A DNA stretch of 64,000 nucleotides from Izhakiella capsodis (GCF_900115045.1 NZ_FOVC01000008.1:1-64000), one strand, 5' to 3'. Counted from the first letter of the stretch, positions 44,980 to 54,595 are shown. Translations and numbers: made by a program. Notes: generated by a model not told the origin, from the letters alone.

Positions 44980-46833
44980 ATGCGAACCTTATGGCGCATC
45001 ATGGCGAATTTGTTCAAATGGGCATGGCGCCTGATCAATTTTATCAGGGAGTTTATCCTCAACCTGTTCCTGCTGCTGCTTGTTTTAGTCGGCGTCGGAG
45101 TCTGGATGCATATCAAAAATGCCAACCAACCGGTTGAGGTTCAGCAAGGAGCACTGAATCTCGATCTGGCTGGCGTAGTCGTGGATAAACCCGCAGTCAC
45201 CAATACGCTCAGTAAGCTGGGTAGCCAGTTGCTCGGCGCCAGCAGCAGCCGTCTGAAAGAGAATCCCTTGTTTGATATCGTTGAAGCCATTCGTCAGGCA
45301 AAAACCGATAAGCACATCAGCGGCATCGTACTAAACCTACGCGATTTTGCCGGTGGTGATCAGCCCTCTCTTCAGTATATCGGTAAAGCGCTGCGTGAGT
45401 TTCGCGATAGCGGTAAGCCAATTTATGCTTACGGAGACAACTTCACCCAGGCACAGTACTATCTGGCCAGCTTTGCCAACAAAATCTATCTGTCACCGCA
45501 TGGCAGCATCGATCTGCACGGTTTTGCAACGAATTCGCTTTATTACAAATCCCTGCTCGATAAGCTGAAAGTGAGTTCGTATGTTTTTCGCGTCGGAACG
45601 TATAAGTCCGCTGTTGAGCCGTTCCTGCGCGATGATATGTCGCCAGCGGCACGCGAAGCGGATACTCGCTGGATCGGGCAGCTGTGGCATAACTATGTTA
45701 CTCAGATAGCCGCTAATCGCCAGATTACAGCTGAAGAGGTTTTCCCCGGCGCCCAGCAATTCATCGCCGCTTTACAGAAAAATGGTGGCGATATGGCGAA
45801 ATACGCACTCGACGCCGGGCTGGTTGATGAGCTGGCCACGCCTGCAGAGGTTGATCAAAAGCTAATCAACGTTTTTGGCTGGGATAAGCAGACCAAAGAT
45901 TATCACGCCACCAGCATTTATGATTACGCGCTGAAGAAACAGCCGACGAAAGGCAATATCGCCGTGATTTTCGCTGATGGTCCAATCGTTGATGGCGCTC
46001 AGACACCCGGAATGGTCGGTGGCGATACTACCGCTGCAGAAATCCGTTCTGCCCGCCTTGATGGCCATATCAAAGCCATCATTTTGCGGGTCAACAGTCC
46101 AGGTGGCAGCGTAACAGCGTCTGAAACTATCCGCGAGGAGCTGGCCGCAGCACGTGCAGCGGGTAAGCCAGTAGTGGTCTCAATGGGCGGCATGGCCGCG
46201 TCCGGTGGCTACTGGATTTCGACGCCAGCAAATTACATCATCGCCAGCCCCAGCACATTGACAGGTTCCATTGGTATTTTTGGCATTATTAACACCGTTG
46301 AAAAATCGCTCAGTACCCTTGGCGTTTATACTGACGGCGTCTCGACCTCCCCACTGGCCGATGTCTCTGTGACCAAAGCACTACCGCAGGAGGTGCAGCA
46401 GGTCATGCAGATAAGCATTGAAAACGGCTATAAAAACTTTATTGACCTGGTTGCAAAGTCGCGCAGAATGACGCCTGAACAGGTTGATACGATTGCTCAG
46501 GGCCGCGTCTGGACGGGCAGTGATGCCAAAGCAAATGGCCTGGTTGACGCACTCGGCGATTTTGATACTGCCGTTAGAAAGGCTGCTGAGCTGGCAAAAA
46601 TTAATCAGCCTGAACTGCAGTGGTATCAGGATCAGCCCTCATTCGCCGACCTGGTATTTGGTCAGATGAATGCTCAGATACGCGCTGTTCTGCCAGAAAC
46701 CTTGCAATCTGTGCTGCCAGCGCCGATGTATGACGTGATGAGCATGATGAAAAAACAGCCGGGCCTGTTCGATAAAATGAACGACCCGCAAAACCGCTAT
46801 GCAATGTGCCTGACCTGCGGCGAGGTTCGCTGA
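44980..46833 (+). CDS. sppA: Signal peptide peptidase SppA (protease IV)
   Basis: 617 residues from ATG 44980 with GGAG 5 nt upstream (E. coli 618); an upstream in-frame start adds 14 non-conserved residues. One N-terminal membrane helix (about 25-45), then two tandem SppA domains. Catalytic Lys in R-V-G-T-Y-K-S-A-V-E and Ser in G-G-M-A-A-S-G-G-Y-W. Forms a tetramer in the inner membrane that digests released signal peptides. A hairpin separates it from ansA. Confidence 0.95.
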   Translation: MRTLWRIMANLFKWAWRLINFIREFILNLFLLLLVLVGVGVWMHIKNANQPVEVQQGALNLDLAGVVVDKPAVTNTLSKLGSQLLGASSSRLKENPLFDIVEAIRQAKTDKHISGIVLNLRDFAGGDQPSLQYIGKALREFRDSGKPIYAYGDNFTQAQYYLASFANKIYLSPHGSIDLHGFATNSLYYKSLLDKLKVSSYVFRVGTYKSAVEPFLRDDMSPAAREADTRWIGQLWHNYVTQIAANRQITAEEVFPGAQQFIAALQKNGGDMAKYALDAGLVDELATPAEVDQKLINVFGWDKQTKDYHATSIYDYALKKQPTKGNIAVIFADGPIVDGAQTPGMVGGDTTAAEIRSARLDGHIKAIILRVNSPGGSVTASETIREELAAARAAGKPVVVSMGGMAASGGYWISTPANYIIASPSTLTGSIGIFGIINTVEKSLSTLGVYTDGVSTSPLADVSVTKALPQEVQQVMQISIENGYKNFIDLVAKSRRMTPEQVDTIAQGRVWTGSDAKANGLVDALGDFDTAVRKAAELAKINQPELQWYQDQPSFADLVFGQMNAQIRAVLPETLQSVLPAPMYDVMSMMKKQPGLFDKMNDPQNRYAMCLTCGEVR

Positions 46834-46847
46834 CGGCATCTTACCTT

Positions 46848-46871
46848 TCAGCCCGACTTGAGTCGGGCTGA
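46848..46871 (+). terminator. Hairpin between sppA and ansA
   Basis: TCAGCCCGA-CTTGAG-TCGGGCTGA with a short T-run (TTT) directly after; a weak terminator 14 nt after the sppA stop. Confidence 0.55.
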
Positions 46872-46926
46872 TTTACGTCTCTTTTCAACTTATAAACGGT
46901 CTGTCACCGCAATTCCGGACGAAACG

Positions 46927-47943
46927 ATGCAAAAAAAATCTATTTATGTTGCCTATACCGGCGGAACAATCGGTATGCAACGATCTGAGAATGGCTACAT
47001 TCCGGTTTCCGGTCACCTTCAACAGCAACTGGCGATGATGCCTGAGTTTCATCGTCCTGAAATGCCTGATTTCACCATTCATGAATACCAACCACTGATT
47101 GACTCATCGGACATGACGCCCCTGGACTGGCAGGCTATCGCAGATGATGTCGCCGCCAATTACGAGCGCTATGATGGCTTTGTTATCTTGCACGGTACCG
47201 ATACAATGGCGTTCAGTGCATCAGCACTCTCTTTTATGCTGGAAAATCTCGCCAAACCGGTTATTGTGACAGGGTCACAAATACCCCTGGCTGAATTGCG
47301 CTCTGACGGCCAGCAGAACTTGCTGAATGCGCTTTTTGTCGCCGCTAACTATCCCATTAATGAAGTGACGCTGTTTTTCAATAACACGCTGTTTCGCGGT
47401 AATCGCACGACCAAAGCCCATGCCGACGGCTTTAATGCCTTCGCCTCTCCTAACCTGCCACCGCTGCTTGAAGCCGGGATCCATATTCGCCGCCTCAATA
47501 CAGCCAGCATCACGCCAGGAAGGGGCGCGCTCCGGGTGCATCCAATCACGCCTCAGCCGATCGGCGTCGTAACTATCTACCCGGGGATCAGTGCAGATGT
47601 GGTGCGTAACTTCCTGCGCCAGCCGGTTAAGGCGCTGATATTGCGCTCGTACGGTGTCGGCAATGCTCCGCAGAATAATGAATTTTTGCAGGAGCTGGAC
47701 CAGGCCAGCCAGCGTGGTATCGTCGTGGTTAATCTGACCCAGTGTATGTCCGGTAAGGTGAATATGGGAGGCTATGCCACCGGTAATGCCTTAGCCCACG
47801 CAGGAGTCATAAGCGGTACCGATATGACAGTGGAATCAGCGCTGACTAAGCTTCATTATTTGCTGAGTCAGGATCTGGAACCAGACGAGATCCGCCGCCT
47901 GATGCAAACCAACCTGCGCGGTGAGCTCACTTCAGAAGATTAA
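46927..47943 (+). CDS. ansA: L-asparaginase I, cytoplasmic
   Basis: 338 residues from ATG 46927, the exact E. coli length; a longer open frame upstream crosses the sppA terminator. Catalytic Thr in Y-T-G-G-T-I-G-M and second Thr in L-H-G-T-D-T-M-A-F, plus N-A-P-Q-N-N-E-F at the C-terminal domain. Hydrolyses asparagine to aspartate and ammonia. In E. coli it forms an operon with pncA, which here is a remnant starting 4 nt later. Confidence 0.95.
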   Translation: MQKKSIYVAYTGGTIGMQRSENGYIPVSGHLQQQLAMMPEFHRPEMPDFTIHEYQPLIDSSDMTPLDWQAIADDVAANYERYDGFVILHGTDTMAFSASALSFMLENLAKPVIVTGSQIPLAELRSDGQQNLLNALFVAANYPINEVTLFFNNTLFRGNRTTKAHADGFNAFASPNLPPLLEAGIHIRRLNTASITPGRGALRVHPITPQPIGVVTIYPGISADVVRNFLRQPVKALILRSYGVGNAPQNNEFLQELDQASQRGIVVVNLTQCMSGKVNMGGYATGNALAHAGVISGTDMTVESALTKLHYLLSQDLEPDEIRRLMQTNLRGELTSED

Positions 47944-47946
47944 GCT

Positions 47947-48293
47947 GTGTATCGTCATCATGCCTTGATGTTGATAGATATTCAGAACGATTTTTGCCCC
48001 GGTGGCGCACTGGCGGTCCATAACGGCGATCGCGTTGTGCCGGTAGCGAATAACTGTATGGCGCCGTGGAATGCACACGGCGTGCTGGTCACCTGGCCAG
48101 GCCACAGGCAAATCAACGCGCTGATGGTGATGGAGTTGGCAACCGATTACTGCGTTAAATTCTCAGTACTCGATACTTTAGAAGCGGGTAACGCTATGAA
48201 TCAAGCAGCAGGCTGTCGTGGCGTCAATCTGCATCTGAGGATAGCAAGCAGGCGCTGGCTGAAGTGAAAAAAATGGGGGCAAAACTGTGCTAA
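47947..48293 (+). pseudogene. pncA: pncA remnant (nicotinamidase)
   Basis: The start keeps L-M-L-I-D-I-Q-N-D-F-C-P-G-G-A-L-A-V with the catalytic Asp, then jumps to V-M-E-L-A-T-D-Y-C-V-K-F-S-V-L-D with the catalytic Cys region. About 100 codons that hold the metal-binding W-H-x-x-x-H motif are gone. A one-base frameshift after R-G-V-N-L-H moves the end (E-D-S-K-Q-A-L-A-E-V) to another frame. The nicotinamide branch of NAD salvage is therefore broken unless another copy exists. Confidence 0.85.
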
Positions 48294-48355
48294 AAAGCGC
48301 AACAACATGCCGTTCCTTTGGACACAGTGGCTGGCAATTGTACGTGGGAGAATAA

Positions 48356-48637
48356 TTACTGGAATTTGAGTCGGATAACATCCTCCTCTTGAGCAATGCC
48401 AAACTCGCTCTTCAACTGCTGTTTGCTTTTATTGACAATCTGGCCGTCGCGCCCAATGCTCATATGCTGCAGGTCGTCGTTATTTCGCGATTGCCAGAGC
48501 AGCACCAGTTGCAGGCTGTGCTCTTTCTGTTCTGCGGTTAGCGGCACGCCGTCTGCCCACTTACCGGTTTCAACTGCGGTTGCCAGACGCTGATACACTT
48601 CAGGCGTAATACTGCAAATCATTCTTTCAAGACTCAT
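48356..48637 (-). CDS. yeaC: DUF1315 family protein YeaC
   Basis: 93 residues from ATG 48637, which makes T-P-E-V-Y-Q-R-L start at residue 11 as in E. coli YeaC; GTG 48646 with a G-run upstream is an alternative. Conserved G-K-W-x-D-G-V-x-L-T-x-E-Q-K-E and K-S-K-Q-Q-L-K. Small cytoplasmic protein of unknown function, next to msrB as in E. coli. Confidence 0.88.
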   Translation of the reverse strand: MSLERMICSITPEVYQRLATAVETGKWADGVPLTAEQKEHSLQLVLLWQSRNNDDLQHMSIGRDGQIVNKSKQQLKSEFGIAQEEDVIRLKFQ

Positions 48638-48648
48638 TTCTGCCACAA

Positions 48649-49059
48649 CTACCCCCGGACGTTATTGCCTTCGTTATCCCTGAAACTTAGCGAAGCCGAA
48701 TTGACACAATAGCGCTCTCCGCCCGGCTGTGGGCCATCCGGGAATACATGCCCCAGGTGTGAATCACAGGTATTGCAACGAATCTCGACACGAAGCATGC
48801 CGTGTGAAGTATCTTCCAGATAGCGAATTGCGTCGTCGCTGACAGGCTGATAAAAGCTTGGCCAGCCGCAGCCTGACTCATACTTCGTTTCTGACAAGAA
48901 CAACGGCGCATTGCAAACCAAACAGTGGTATATGCCCTCATGTTTATTGTGCAGCAACTTGCCAGTAAACGGCGGTTCAGTACCTCGATTTTGCGTGACA
49001 TGCCGTTGCATTTCCGTTAAATCAGGTTGTTGGGAAAGGCGTTGGGTATCATTAACCAT
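48649..49059 (-). CDS. msrB: Peptide-methionine (R)-S-oxide reductase
   Basis: 136 residues. Zinc Cys pairs Cys46/Cys49 (Y-H-C-L-V-C) and Cys95/Cys98 (R-C-N-T-C-D-S-H), substrate pocket G-C-G-W-P-S-F and catalytic Cys118 in R-Y-C-V-N-S-A-S-L-S-F. Repairs the R epimer of methionine sulfoxide with thioredoxin. Upstream of yeaC in one unit; divergent from gapA. Confidence 0.95.
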   Translation of the reverse strand: MVNDTQRLSQQPDLTEMQRHVTQNRGTEPPFTGKLLHNKHEGIYHCLVCNAPLFLSETKYESGCGWPSFYQPVSDDAIRYLEDTSHGMLRVEIRCNTCDSHLGHVFPDGPQPGGERYCVNSASLSFRDNEGNNVRG

Positions 49060-49409
49060 GGTTCTCTTCTCAGTCAGGTATACTCTGTAAATACCAGCTA
49101 TTATTCTAACAAATACTCAACAAAAATGGGCAAGTTTTACTGGTAGGACGGGTAGACTGAGCATCAGGTAGCCATTTCGTGAAGCAGATCACGCGTTTTA
49201 CTTCACAGCCATTTATATTGGCGTTGACAGCACCCTATCGCGTCACAGATGTCGCTGTGGGGTCGGTATTCCAGGCAATTATTCCTGTCAGGACGATTGT
49301 TTTTTCGCAACCATTGACACGATTCCGCTTGACGCCTGGCAAGGATTTGGTGATCCTACAAACAATCTTTTATTCGCTAACATTCACTAACAAATAGCTG
49401 GTGGAATAT
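49060..49409. other. Divergent promoter region msrB / gapA
   Basis: 350 nt with no gene. Contains a CRP-type site at 49178-49193. In E. coli gapA has several promoters here; individual -10/-35 boxes were not assigned. Confidence 0.5.
49178..49193. promoter_or_regulatory. CRP-type binding site upstream of gapA
   Basis: CGTGA-AGCAGA-TCACG: a symmetric GTGA-N6-TCAC core, the CRP/FNR-class half-site arrangement, about 220 nt upstream of gapA. Confidence 0.5.
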
Positions 49410-50408
49410 ATGACAATCAAAGTAGGTATTAACGGTTTTGGCCGAATCGGTCGCATCGTTTTTCGTGCTGCACAGCAGCGTTCTGACATCGAAATCGTCG
49501 CAATTAATGATCTGTTAGATGCCGATTACATGGCATACATGCTGAAATATGACTCCACTCACGGCCGTTTCGACGGTACTGTTGAGGTCAAGGACGGTGC
49601 ACTGATCGTTAACGGTAAAAAAATCCGCGTTACCTCTGAAAAAGATCCGGCTAACCTGAAATGGAACGAAGTGGGTGTCGACGTTGTCGCCGAGGCAACA
49701 GGTATCTTCCTGACAGATGAAACCGCGCGTAAGCACCTGACCGCTGGCGCGAAAAAAGTGGTCCTGACTGGCCCCTCTAAAGATGATACCCCGATGTTCG
49801 TTCGCGGTGCTAACTTTGATAAATACGCTGGCCAGGACATTGTTTCTAATGCATCCTGCACCACCAACTGTCTGGCGCCGCTGGCCAAAGTTATCAACGA
49901 TAAGTTTGGTATCGTTGAGGGTCTGATGACCACAGTACATGCGACTACTGCGACTCAGAAGACCGTTGACGGCCCTTCTCACAAAGATTGGCGTGGCGGC
50001 CGCGGTGCCTCTCAGAACATCATCCCGTCTTCAACCGGTGCAGCTAAAGCCGTTGGTAAAGTGCTGCCCGAACTGAATGGTAAGTTGACGGGTATGGCAT
50101 TCCGCGTTCCGACCCCGAACGTTTCCGTTGTTGACCTGACCGCTCGTCTGGCTAAACCCGCGTCTTACAAAGAAATCTGTGCGGCGATCAAAGCCGCTGC
50201 TGAAGGCGAAATGAAAGGCGTACTGGGCTATGTTGAGGATGACGTAGTTTCTACCGATTTTAACGGCGAAGTACTGACTTCTGTTTTTGATGCCAAAGCT
50301 GGTATCGCCCTGAATGATAATTTTGTAAAACTGGTTTCCTGGTACGATAACGAAACAGGATACTCGAACAAAGTTCTTGACCTGATTGCCCTGGTTGCTG
50401 GCCGGTAA
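49410..50408 (+). CDS. gapA: Glyceraldehyde-3-phosphate dehydrogenase A
   Basis: 332 residues from ATG 49410 (GGTGG upstream); nine upstream nucleotides are open but not conserved. NAD-binding G-I-N-G-F-G-R-I-G-R at the N-terminus and catalytic Cys in S-N-A-S-C-T-T-N-C-L-A-P, with W-Y-D-N-E-T-G-Y-S at the end. Glycolysis and gluconeogenesis. Followed by a strong terminator and then yeaD. Confidence 0.97.
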   Translation: MTIKVGINGFGRIGRIVFRAAQQRSDIEIVAINDLLDADYMAYMLKYDSTHGRFDGTVEVKDGALIVNGKKIRVTSEKDPANLKWNEVGVDVVAEATGIFLTDETARKHLTAGAKKVVLTGPSKDDTPMFVRGANFDKYAGQDIVSNASCTTNCLAPLAKVINDKFGIVEGLMTTVHATTATQKTVDGPSHKDWRGGRGASQNIIPSSTGAAKAVGKVLPELNGKLTGMAFRVPTPNVSVVDLTARLAKPASYKEICAAIKAAAEGEMKGVLGYVEDDVVSTDFNGEVLTSVFDAKAGIALNDNFVKLVSWYDNETGYSNKVLDLIALVAGR

Positions 50409-50430
50409 TCAGATGACAGACTGAACCGTA

Positions 50431-50459
50431 AGGGCGACTATGATGGTCGCCCTTTTTTA
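50431..50459 (+). terminator. Rho-independent terminator of gapA
   Basis: AGGGCGAC-TATGATG-GTCGCCCT followed by a T6 tract, 23 nt after the gapA stop. Confidence 0.9.
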
Positions 50460-50488
50460 TTGCCAAACGCTTCGAGGAAGATCAAATC

Positions 50489-51370
50489 ATGTCGGATAAA
50501 CTCTTCTCACTGCCAGTGGTTGCACAAATATCTCCCTATATTTCACAGCGCCTACAGGGTGAAATTGAGATTCTGGTCATTAACCATCCGAAGGTGCGGG
50601 CAGCCGTTGCCTTACAAGGCGCACACCTGCTCGCCTGGCAACCGGCAGGCGAAAATCCGGTTATATGGCTTAGCGACAATTCATTCTGGCAAATAGGTCA
50701 AGCGATTAGAGGCGGTGTACCCATTTGCTGGCCCTGGTTCGGGCCGGCAGGCGAGCCGCCACACGGATTTGCCCGTAATTATGACTGGTCCCTTTCCGCT
50801 CATGATGAAAATAGTGACAGTGTAATGCTGACGCTGACGCTCGAAAGTAATGAGCAAACCAAAAAACTGTGGCCGCATGACTTTACGCTTTATGCACGCT
50901 TTCGCTTTAGTCAGCACTGCGAAATTGAACTTGAAGCCCACGGCGATTACGCCAGCACCGGCGCACTTCATAGCTATTTCCAGGTCGCAGATATTGTTGA
51001 TGTTACCGTCTCCGGTCTGGGTCAACCCTACATTGATAAAGTTAAAGGTGCCAGCGATGGTCTGTCTCCTGAGGGTAAGCAGACCTATCCCGACCGTATT
51101 GACCGTATCTACACCAGGCCGGAAAACTACAGTACTATTGATGATCGAAGTGGGAACCGCGTAATTGAAATCTATCACCACCATCACAGCGACGTGGTGA
51201 CCTGGAATCCGGGGCCGGCCTTGTCGGGCAGCATGAGCGATATGACAGCAAATGGCTATAAAACGATGGTTTGCGTCGAAACCGCGCATATATCCAGCCC
51301 AATGGTAAGCACCCCAGAGACACCCACACGGCTTGGAGCCACCTTCCGACTGCGCGAGAGATCCCGGTAG
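50489..51370 (+). CDS. yeaD: Glucose-6-phosphate 1-epimerase family protein YeaD
   Basis: 293 residues (E. coli 294). Aldose-1-epimerase-like beta-sandwich: Q-G-A-H-L-L-A-W-Q-P, R-G-G-V-P-I-C-W-P-W-F-G-P, and catalytic His in L-H-S-Y-F with V-C-V-E-T-A near the end. Interconverts hexose-6-phosphate anomers. AGGAAG upstream. Next to gapA as in E. coli. Confidence 0.92.
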   Translation: MSDKLFSLPVVAQISPYISQRLQGEIEILVINHPKVRAAVALQGAHLLAWQPAGENPVIWLSDNSFWQIGQAIRGGVPICWPWFGPAGEPPHGFARNYDWSLSAHDENSDSVMLTLTLESNEQTKKLWPHDFTLYARFRFSQHCEIELEAHGDYASTGALHSYFQVADIVDVTVSGLGQPYIDKVKGASDGLSPEGKQTYPDRIDRIYTRPENYSTIDDRSGNRVIEIYHHHHSDVVTWNPGPALSGSMSDMTANGYKTMVCVETAHISSPMVSTPETPTRLGATFRLRERSR

Positions 51371-51426
51371 TATCGACGGTCAGGCAGCCGCATCACGTAA
51401 AAACTGGCGTAACACTTCCGGTTTCA

Positions 51427-51516
51427 TCAAACAATATCTCGCGGCGGTGCGCTTAAGCCAGCATTAGCCGCAAGGTGTACCTCAAAGCTGACTTTTGGGA
51501 TCGCCATCATGTCTCC
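51427..51516 (-). pseudogene. yeaE: Possible yeaE (aldo-keto reductase) 3' fragment
   Basis: The minus-strand frame contains G-D-M-M-A-I-P-K-V-S-F-E-V-H-L-A-A-N-A, resembling the conserved C-terminal block G-V-M-A-I-P-K-A of aldo-keto reductases, and ends P-R-D-I-V. yeaE stands at this place and strand in E. coli. The rest of the gene is not recognisable. Confidence 0.4.
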
Positions 51517-51560
51517 GGTGCTGATACCCCTCACCGAACGCAGGGGAGCACCATAAAGGC

Positions 51561-52590
51561 GCATGCACGCCATCGTCGTTGCAGCGTTATGGGGCAACCG
51601 CATCATCAAAGGATTTCAAGGATGTCCGTTCATAGATTTGCCTTCAAATGCTTATCTACGTTTATCTCACTGTCGGGGTGGTTATAACGCGCTTATTCAG
51701 CCACCCGTTCAGGATTAGTAATGTAACTGTCATCCGGCTTACCCGCGCAACGTTTGCGGTGAATCGAATCATAAACGCTTGAGACATTGAAATATTAACG
51801 GTATCAAGTTTTACCATTTCAGACAGTAACAAGTCCCGATGTCAGACTAAATCTCACTGAATTCCATTACCGCTGCCCGACGATAAGCAACGCTGCTCAT
51901 TACGCTCGGATGCTACTTGCGTTGAACTTCCATATCACCCTTACGGTGTCAATCTGAGCAAATTGCTGCATCGGACCGCTAAACATCAACAACCGGGAAC
52001 TCAGATCATTTCTATAAAGATAATACTCATCAGAAATGACCCTAAAAATAGAATCCATTCGTTTAAAGTGAATAATCAGTGCGGAGAAATAACGGGGTTA
52101 TCCACTGCAGTAGGGGGTTTCTCAGGAGGAAACCGATGCCTCCAGCATAAATAGATTAGCTAGCGGATACCGCAAAGCTGGCAACGGCTCTCAGCATAGG
52201 CATACTCATATTGAAATAGTTCATAACTTATTCACTTCAGTCATATAATCAGATGATTTAAACAATAAATAAGGTGCGCTATCACTCATTTTTTTAAAAA
52301 ATTTCACATTCTGTAGCCAACTAACTGGTTACTTTAAAGCTAAAGTATTTTGTTATTGAATTCTCTTTGAAAATAAACCGGAACTCAGGAAATTTCGCGG
52401 ATGCGAACTAGACTTTAATCTGAAGTGAAACCTAATATGCCTGGAGTAGCTAAAAACATTATGTCTTAAGCAAAATTATGCCAGGCTGGCATAAGGGTTG
52501 CTATAAACATTCAAGAATATCTTCCAGGAGCTGCCTTATCCTTTTATTGGCTTCTGGTCTCTGTACTAAAAACGAAAGGACGGGCATACC
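51561..52590. other. Decayed region between yeaD and prkA
   Basis: About 1 kb with only short broken frames. On the minus strand a stretch (about 51700-51780) reads V-Y-D-S-I-H-R-K-R-C-A-G-K-P-D-D-S-Y-I-T-N-P and looks coding. E. coli has yeaE and mipA here. The last 110 nt hold the prkA promoter. Confidence 0.45.
52487..52502 (+). promoter_or_regulatory. Sigma-54 promoter of prkA-yeaH
   Basis: TGGCATAAGGGTTGCT: invariant GG (52488-52489) and GC (52500-52501) exactly 10 nt apart, with TGGCA and TTGC context. Start of transcription expected about 52513, 78 nt before prkA. Agrees with nitrogen-starvation (NtrC) control of yeaGH in E. coli. Confidence 0.7.
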
Positions 52591-54525
52591 ATGAATATAT
52601 TCGATCACTATCGTCAGCGTTATGAAGCTGCCAAGGACGAAGAGTTCACATTGCAGGAGTTTCTTGCAGTATGTAAGCAAGATCGCAATGCATACGCCAA
52701 TGCGGCGGAGAGACTATTAACGGCCATTGGTGAGCCCGTTATGGTCGACACAGCCCACGAACCTCGTCTTTCACGTCTGTTCTCTAACCGTGTTATTGCG
52801 CGTTATCCGGCTTTCGAAGAGTTCTACGGAATGGAGGAGGCGATTGAGCAAATCGTTTCCTACCTGAAACATGCTGCCCAGGGCCTTGAGGAAAAAAAGC
52901 AAATTCTCTATCTTTTAGGGCCGGTTGGTGGTGGTAAGTCATCCTTAGCTGAGCGACTGAAATCGCTGATGCAGCGCGTACCGATTTATCTACTCAGTGC
53001 CGATGGCGTACGCAGCCCGGTAAACGACCATCCCCTTTGCCTGTTCAATCCGCAGGAAGACGCTAACATCCTTGAAAAGGAATACGGAATACCGCGCCGC
53101 TATCTGGGTACCATCATGTCTCCCTGGGCGGCAAAGCGTCTGCATGAGTTTGGCGGCGACATCAGCCGCTTCAAAGTTGTGAAGGTCTGGCCATCTATTC
53201 TCCAACAACTGGCAATTGCAAAAACCGAGCCCGGCGATGAAAACAATCAGGATATCTCAGCGCTGGTAGGTAAAGTGGATATACGCCAGCTCGAAAATCA
53301 TGCGCAAAACGATCCTGACGCCTATGGATATTCCGGCGCGCTGTGCCGTGCCAACCAGGGAATTATGGAGTTCGTCGAGATGTTCAAAGCACCCATCAAG
53401 GTGCTGCATCCGCTGCTAACAGCTACCCAGGAGGGTAATTACAACGGTACCGAGGGAATTTCCGCCCTGCCGTTTAACGGTATTATTCTGGCCCACTCCA
53501 ATGAATCGGAATGGGTACAGTTTCGCAATAATAAAAACAACGAGGCGTTTCTTGACCGCGTTTACATCGTCAAAGTGCCTTATTGCCTGCGGGTTTCCGA
53601 AGAAATTAAGATTTATGAGAAGTTGCTTAATCATAGTGAGCTTACCCACGCGCCCTGCGCGCCGGGAACACTGGAATCACTCTCTCGCTTCTCGATACTG
53701 TCGCGCCTGAAAGAGCCAGAAAACTCCAGCATCTACTCCAAAATGCGTGTTTACGATGGCGAAAGTCTCAAAGATACCGACCCTAAGGCTAAATCTTATC
53801 AGGAGTATCGTGACTACTCGGGTGTTGACGAGGGTATGAATGGATTATCAACTCGCTTTGCTTTTAAGATCCTGTCACGGGTTTTCAACTTTGACCACGC
53901 AGAGGTCGCAGCCAATCCGGTACATCTGTTTTACGTCCTTGAGCAGCAGATAGAGCGAGAACAATTTCCACAGGAGCTGGCTGAGAAATATCTTGAACAC
54001 CTTAAAGGTCATCTGATACCTAAATACGCTGAATTTATTGGTAAAGAAATTCAGACTGCCTATCTGGAATCCTATTCTGAATATGGTCAAAACATATTTG
54101 ACCGCTATGTGACCTACGCTGACTTTTGGATTCAGGACCAGGAATACCGTGATCCCGATACGGGCCAGCTGTTTAACCGTGAGGCACTAAACGCAGAACT
54201 GGAGAAAATTGAGAAACCTGCGGGTATCAGTAATCCCAAAGATTTCAGAAATGAAATCGTTAACTTTGTCCTGCGTGCGAGAGCACAAAATAATGGCCGC
54301 AATCCTAACTGGACCAGCTACGAGAAGCTGCGCACAGTCATTGAGAAGAAAATGTTCTCTAATACTGAAGAACTCTTACCAGTCATTTCATTCAATGCTA
54401 AAACCTCGACGGATGAGCAGAAGAAACATGATGATTTCGTAGACCGTATGATGGAAAAAGGATATACCCGAAAACAGGTTCGCTTGCTATGTGAATGGTA
54501 TCTGCGCGTACGGAAATCTTCCTGA
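52591..54525 (+). CDS. yeaG: Serine protein kinase PrkA/YeaG
   Basis: 644 residues, the E. coli length. AAA+ type N-terminal domain with Walker A G-P-V-G-G-G-K-S-S at about residue 110 and the E-D-A-N-I-L-E block; C-terminal PrkA kinase-like domain from about 400 onward. A stress kinase induced by nitrogen starvation and stationary phase, working with YeaH and the SpoVR protein YcgB, both also in this window. Followed by yeaH after 70 nt with a hairpin between. Confidence 0.95.
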   Translation: MNIFDHYRQRYEAAKDEEFTLQEFLAVCKQDRNAYANAAERLLTAIGEPVMVDTAHEPRLSRLFSNRVIARYPAFEEFYGMEEAIEQIVSYLKHAAQGLEEKKQILYLLGPVGGGKSSLAERLKSLMQRVPIYLLSADGVRSPVNDHPLCLFNPQEDANILEKEYGIPRRYLGTIMSPWAAKRLHEFGGDISRFKVVKVWPSILQQLAIAKTEPGDENNQDISALVGKVDIRQLENHAQNDPDAYGYSGALCRANQGIMEFVEMFKAPIKVLHPLLTATQEGNYNGTEGISALPFNGIILAHSNESEWVQFRNNKNNEAFLDRVYIVKVPYCLRVSEEIKIYEKLLNHSELTHAPCAPGTLESLSRFSILSRLKEPENSSIYSKMRVYDGESLKDTDPKAKSYQEYRDYSGVDEGMNGLSTRFAFKILSRVFNFDHAEVAANPVHLFYVLEQQIEREQFPQELAEKYLEHLKGHLIPKYAEFIGKEIQTAYLESYSEYGQNIFDRYVTYADFWIQDQEYRDPDTGQLFNREALNAELEKIEKPAGISNPKDFRNEIVNFVLRARAQNNGRNPNWTSYEKLRTVIEKKMFSNTEELLPVISFNAKTSTDEQKKHDDFVDRMMEKGYTRKQVRLLCEWYLRVRKSS

Positions 54526-54550
54526 TATCAGTAATACCGAGTGCATAAGC

Positions 54551-54572
54551 GGGGTCAGATTTATCTGACCCC
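54551..54572. repeat. Intercistronic palindrome between yeaG and yeaH
   Basis: GGGGTCAGAT-TT-ATCTGACCCC, a perfect 10-bp inverted repeat with no T-tract. It likely forms an mRNA hairpin that sets relative expression of the two genes; similar GGGGTCAGA palindromes recur in enterobacterial genomes. Confidence 0.7.
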
Positions 54573-54595
54573 ATGCCAGTAAGTTTGGGGGATAT

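Noticed and set aside
50681..51289. 202-codon minus-strand frame across yeaD
   Set aside because: yeaD is clearly conserved on the plus strand; the antisense frame has no start signal and no family features.
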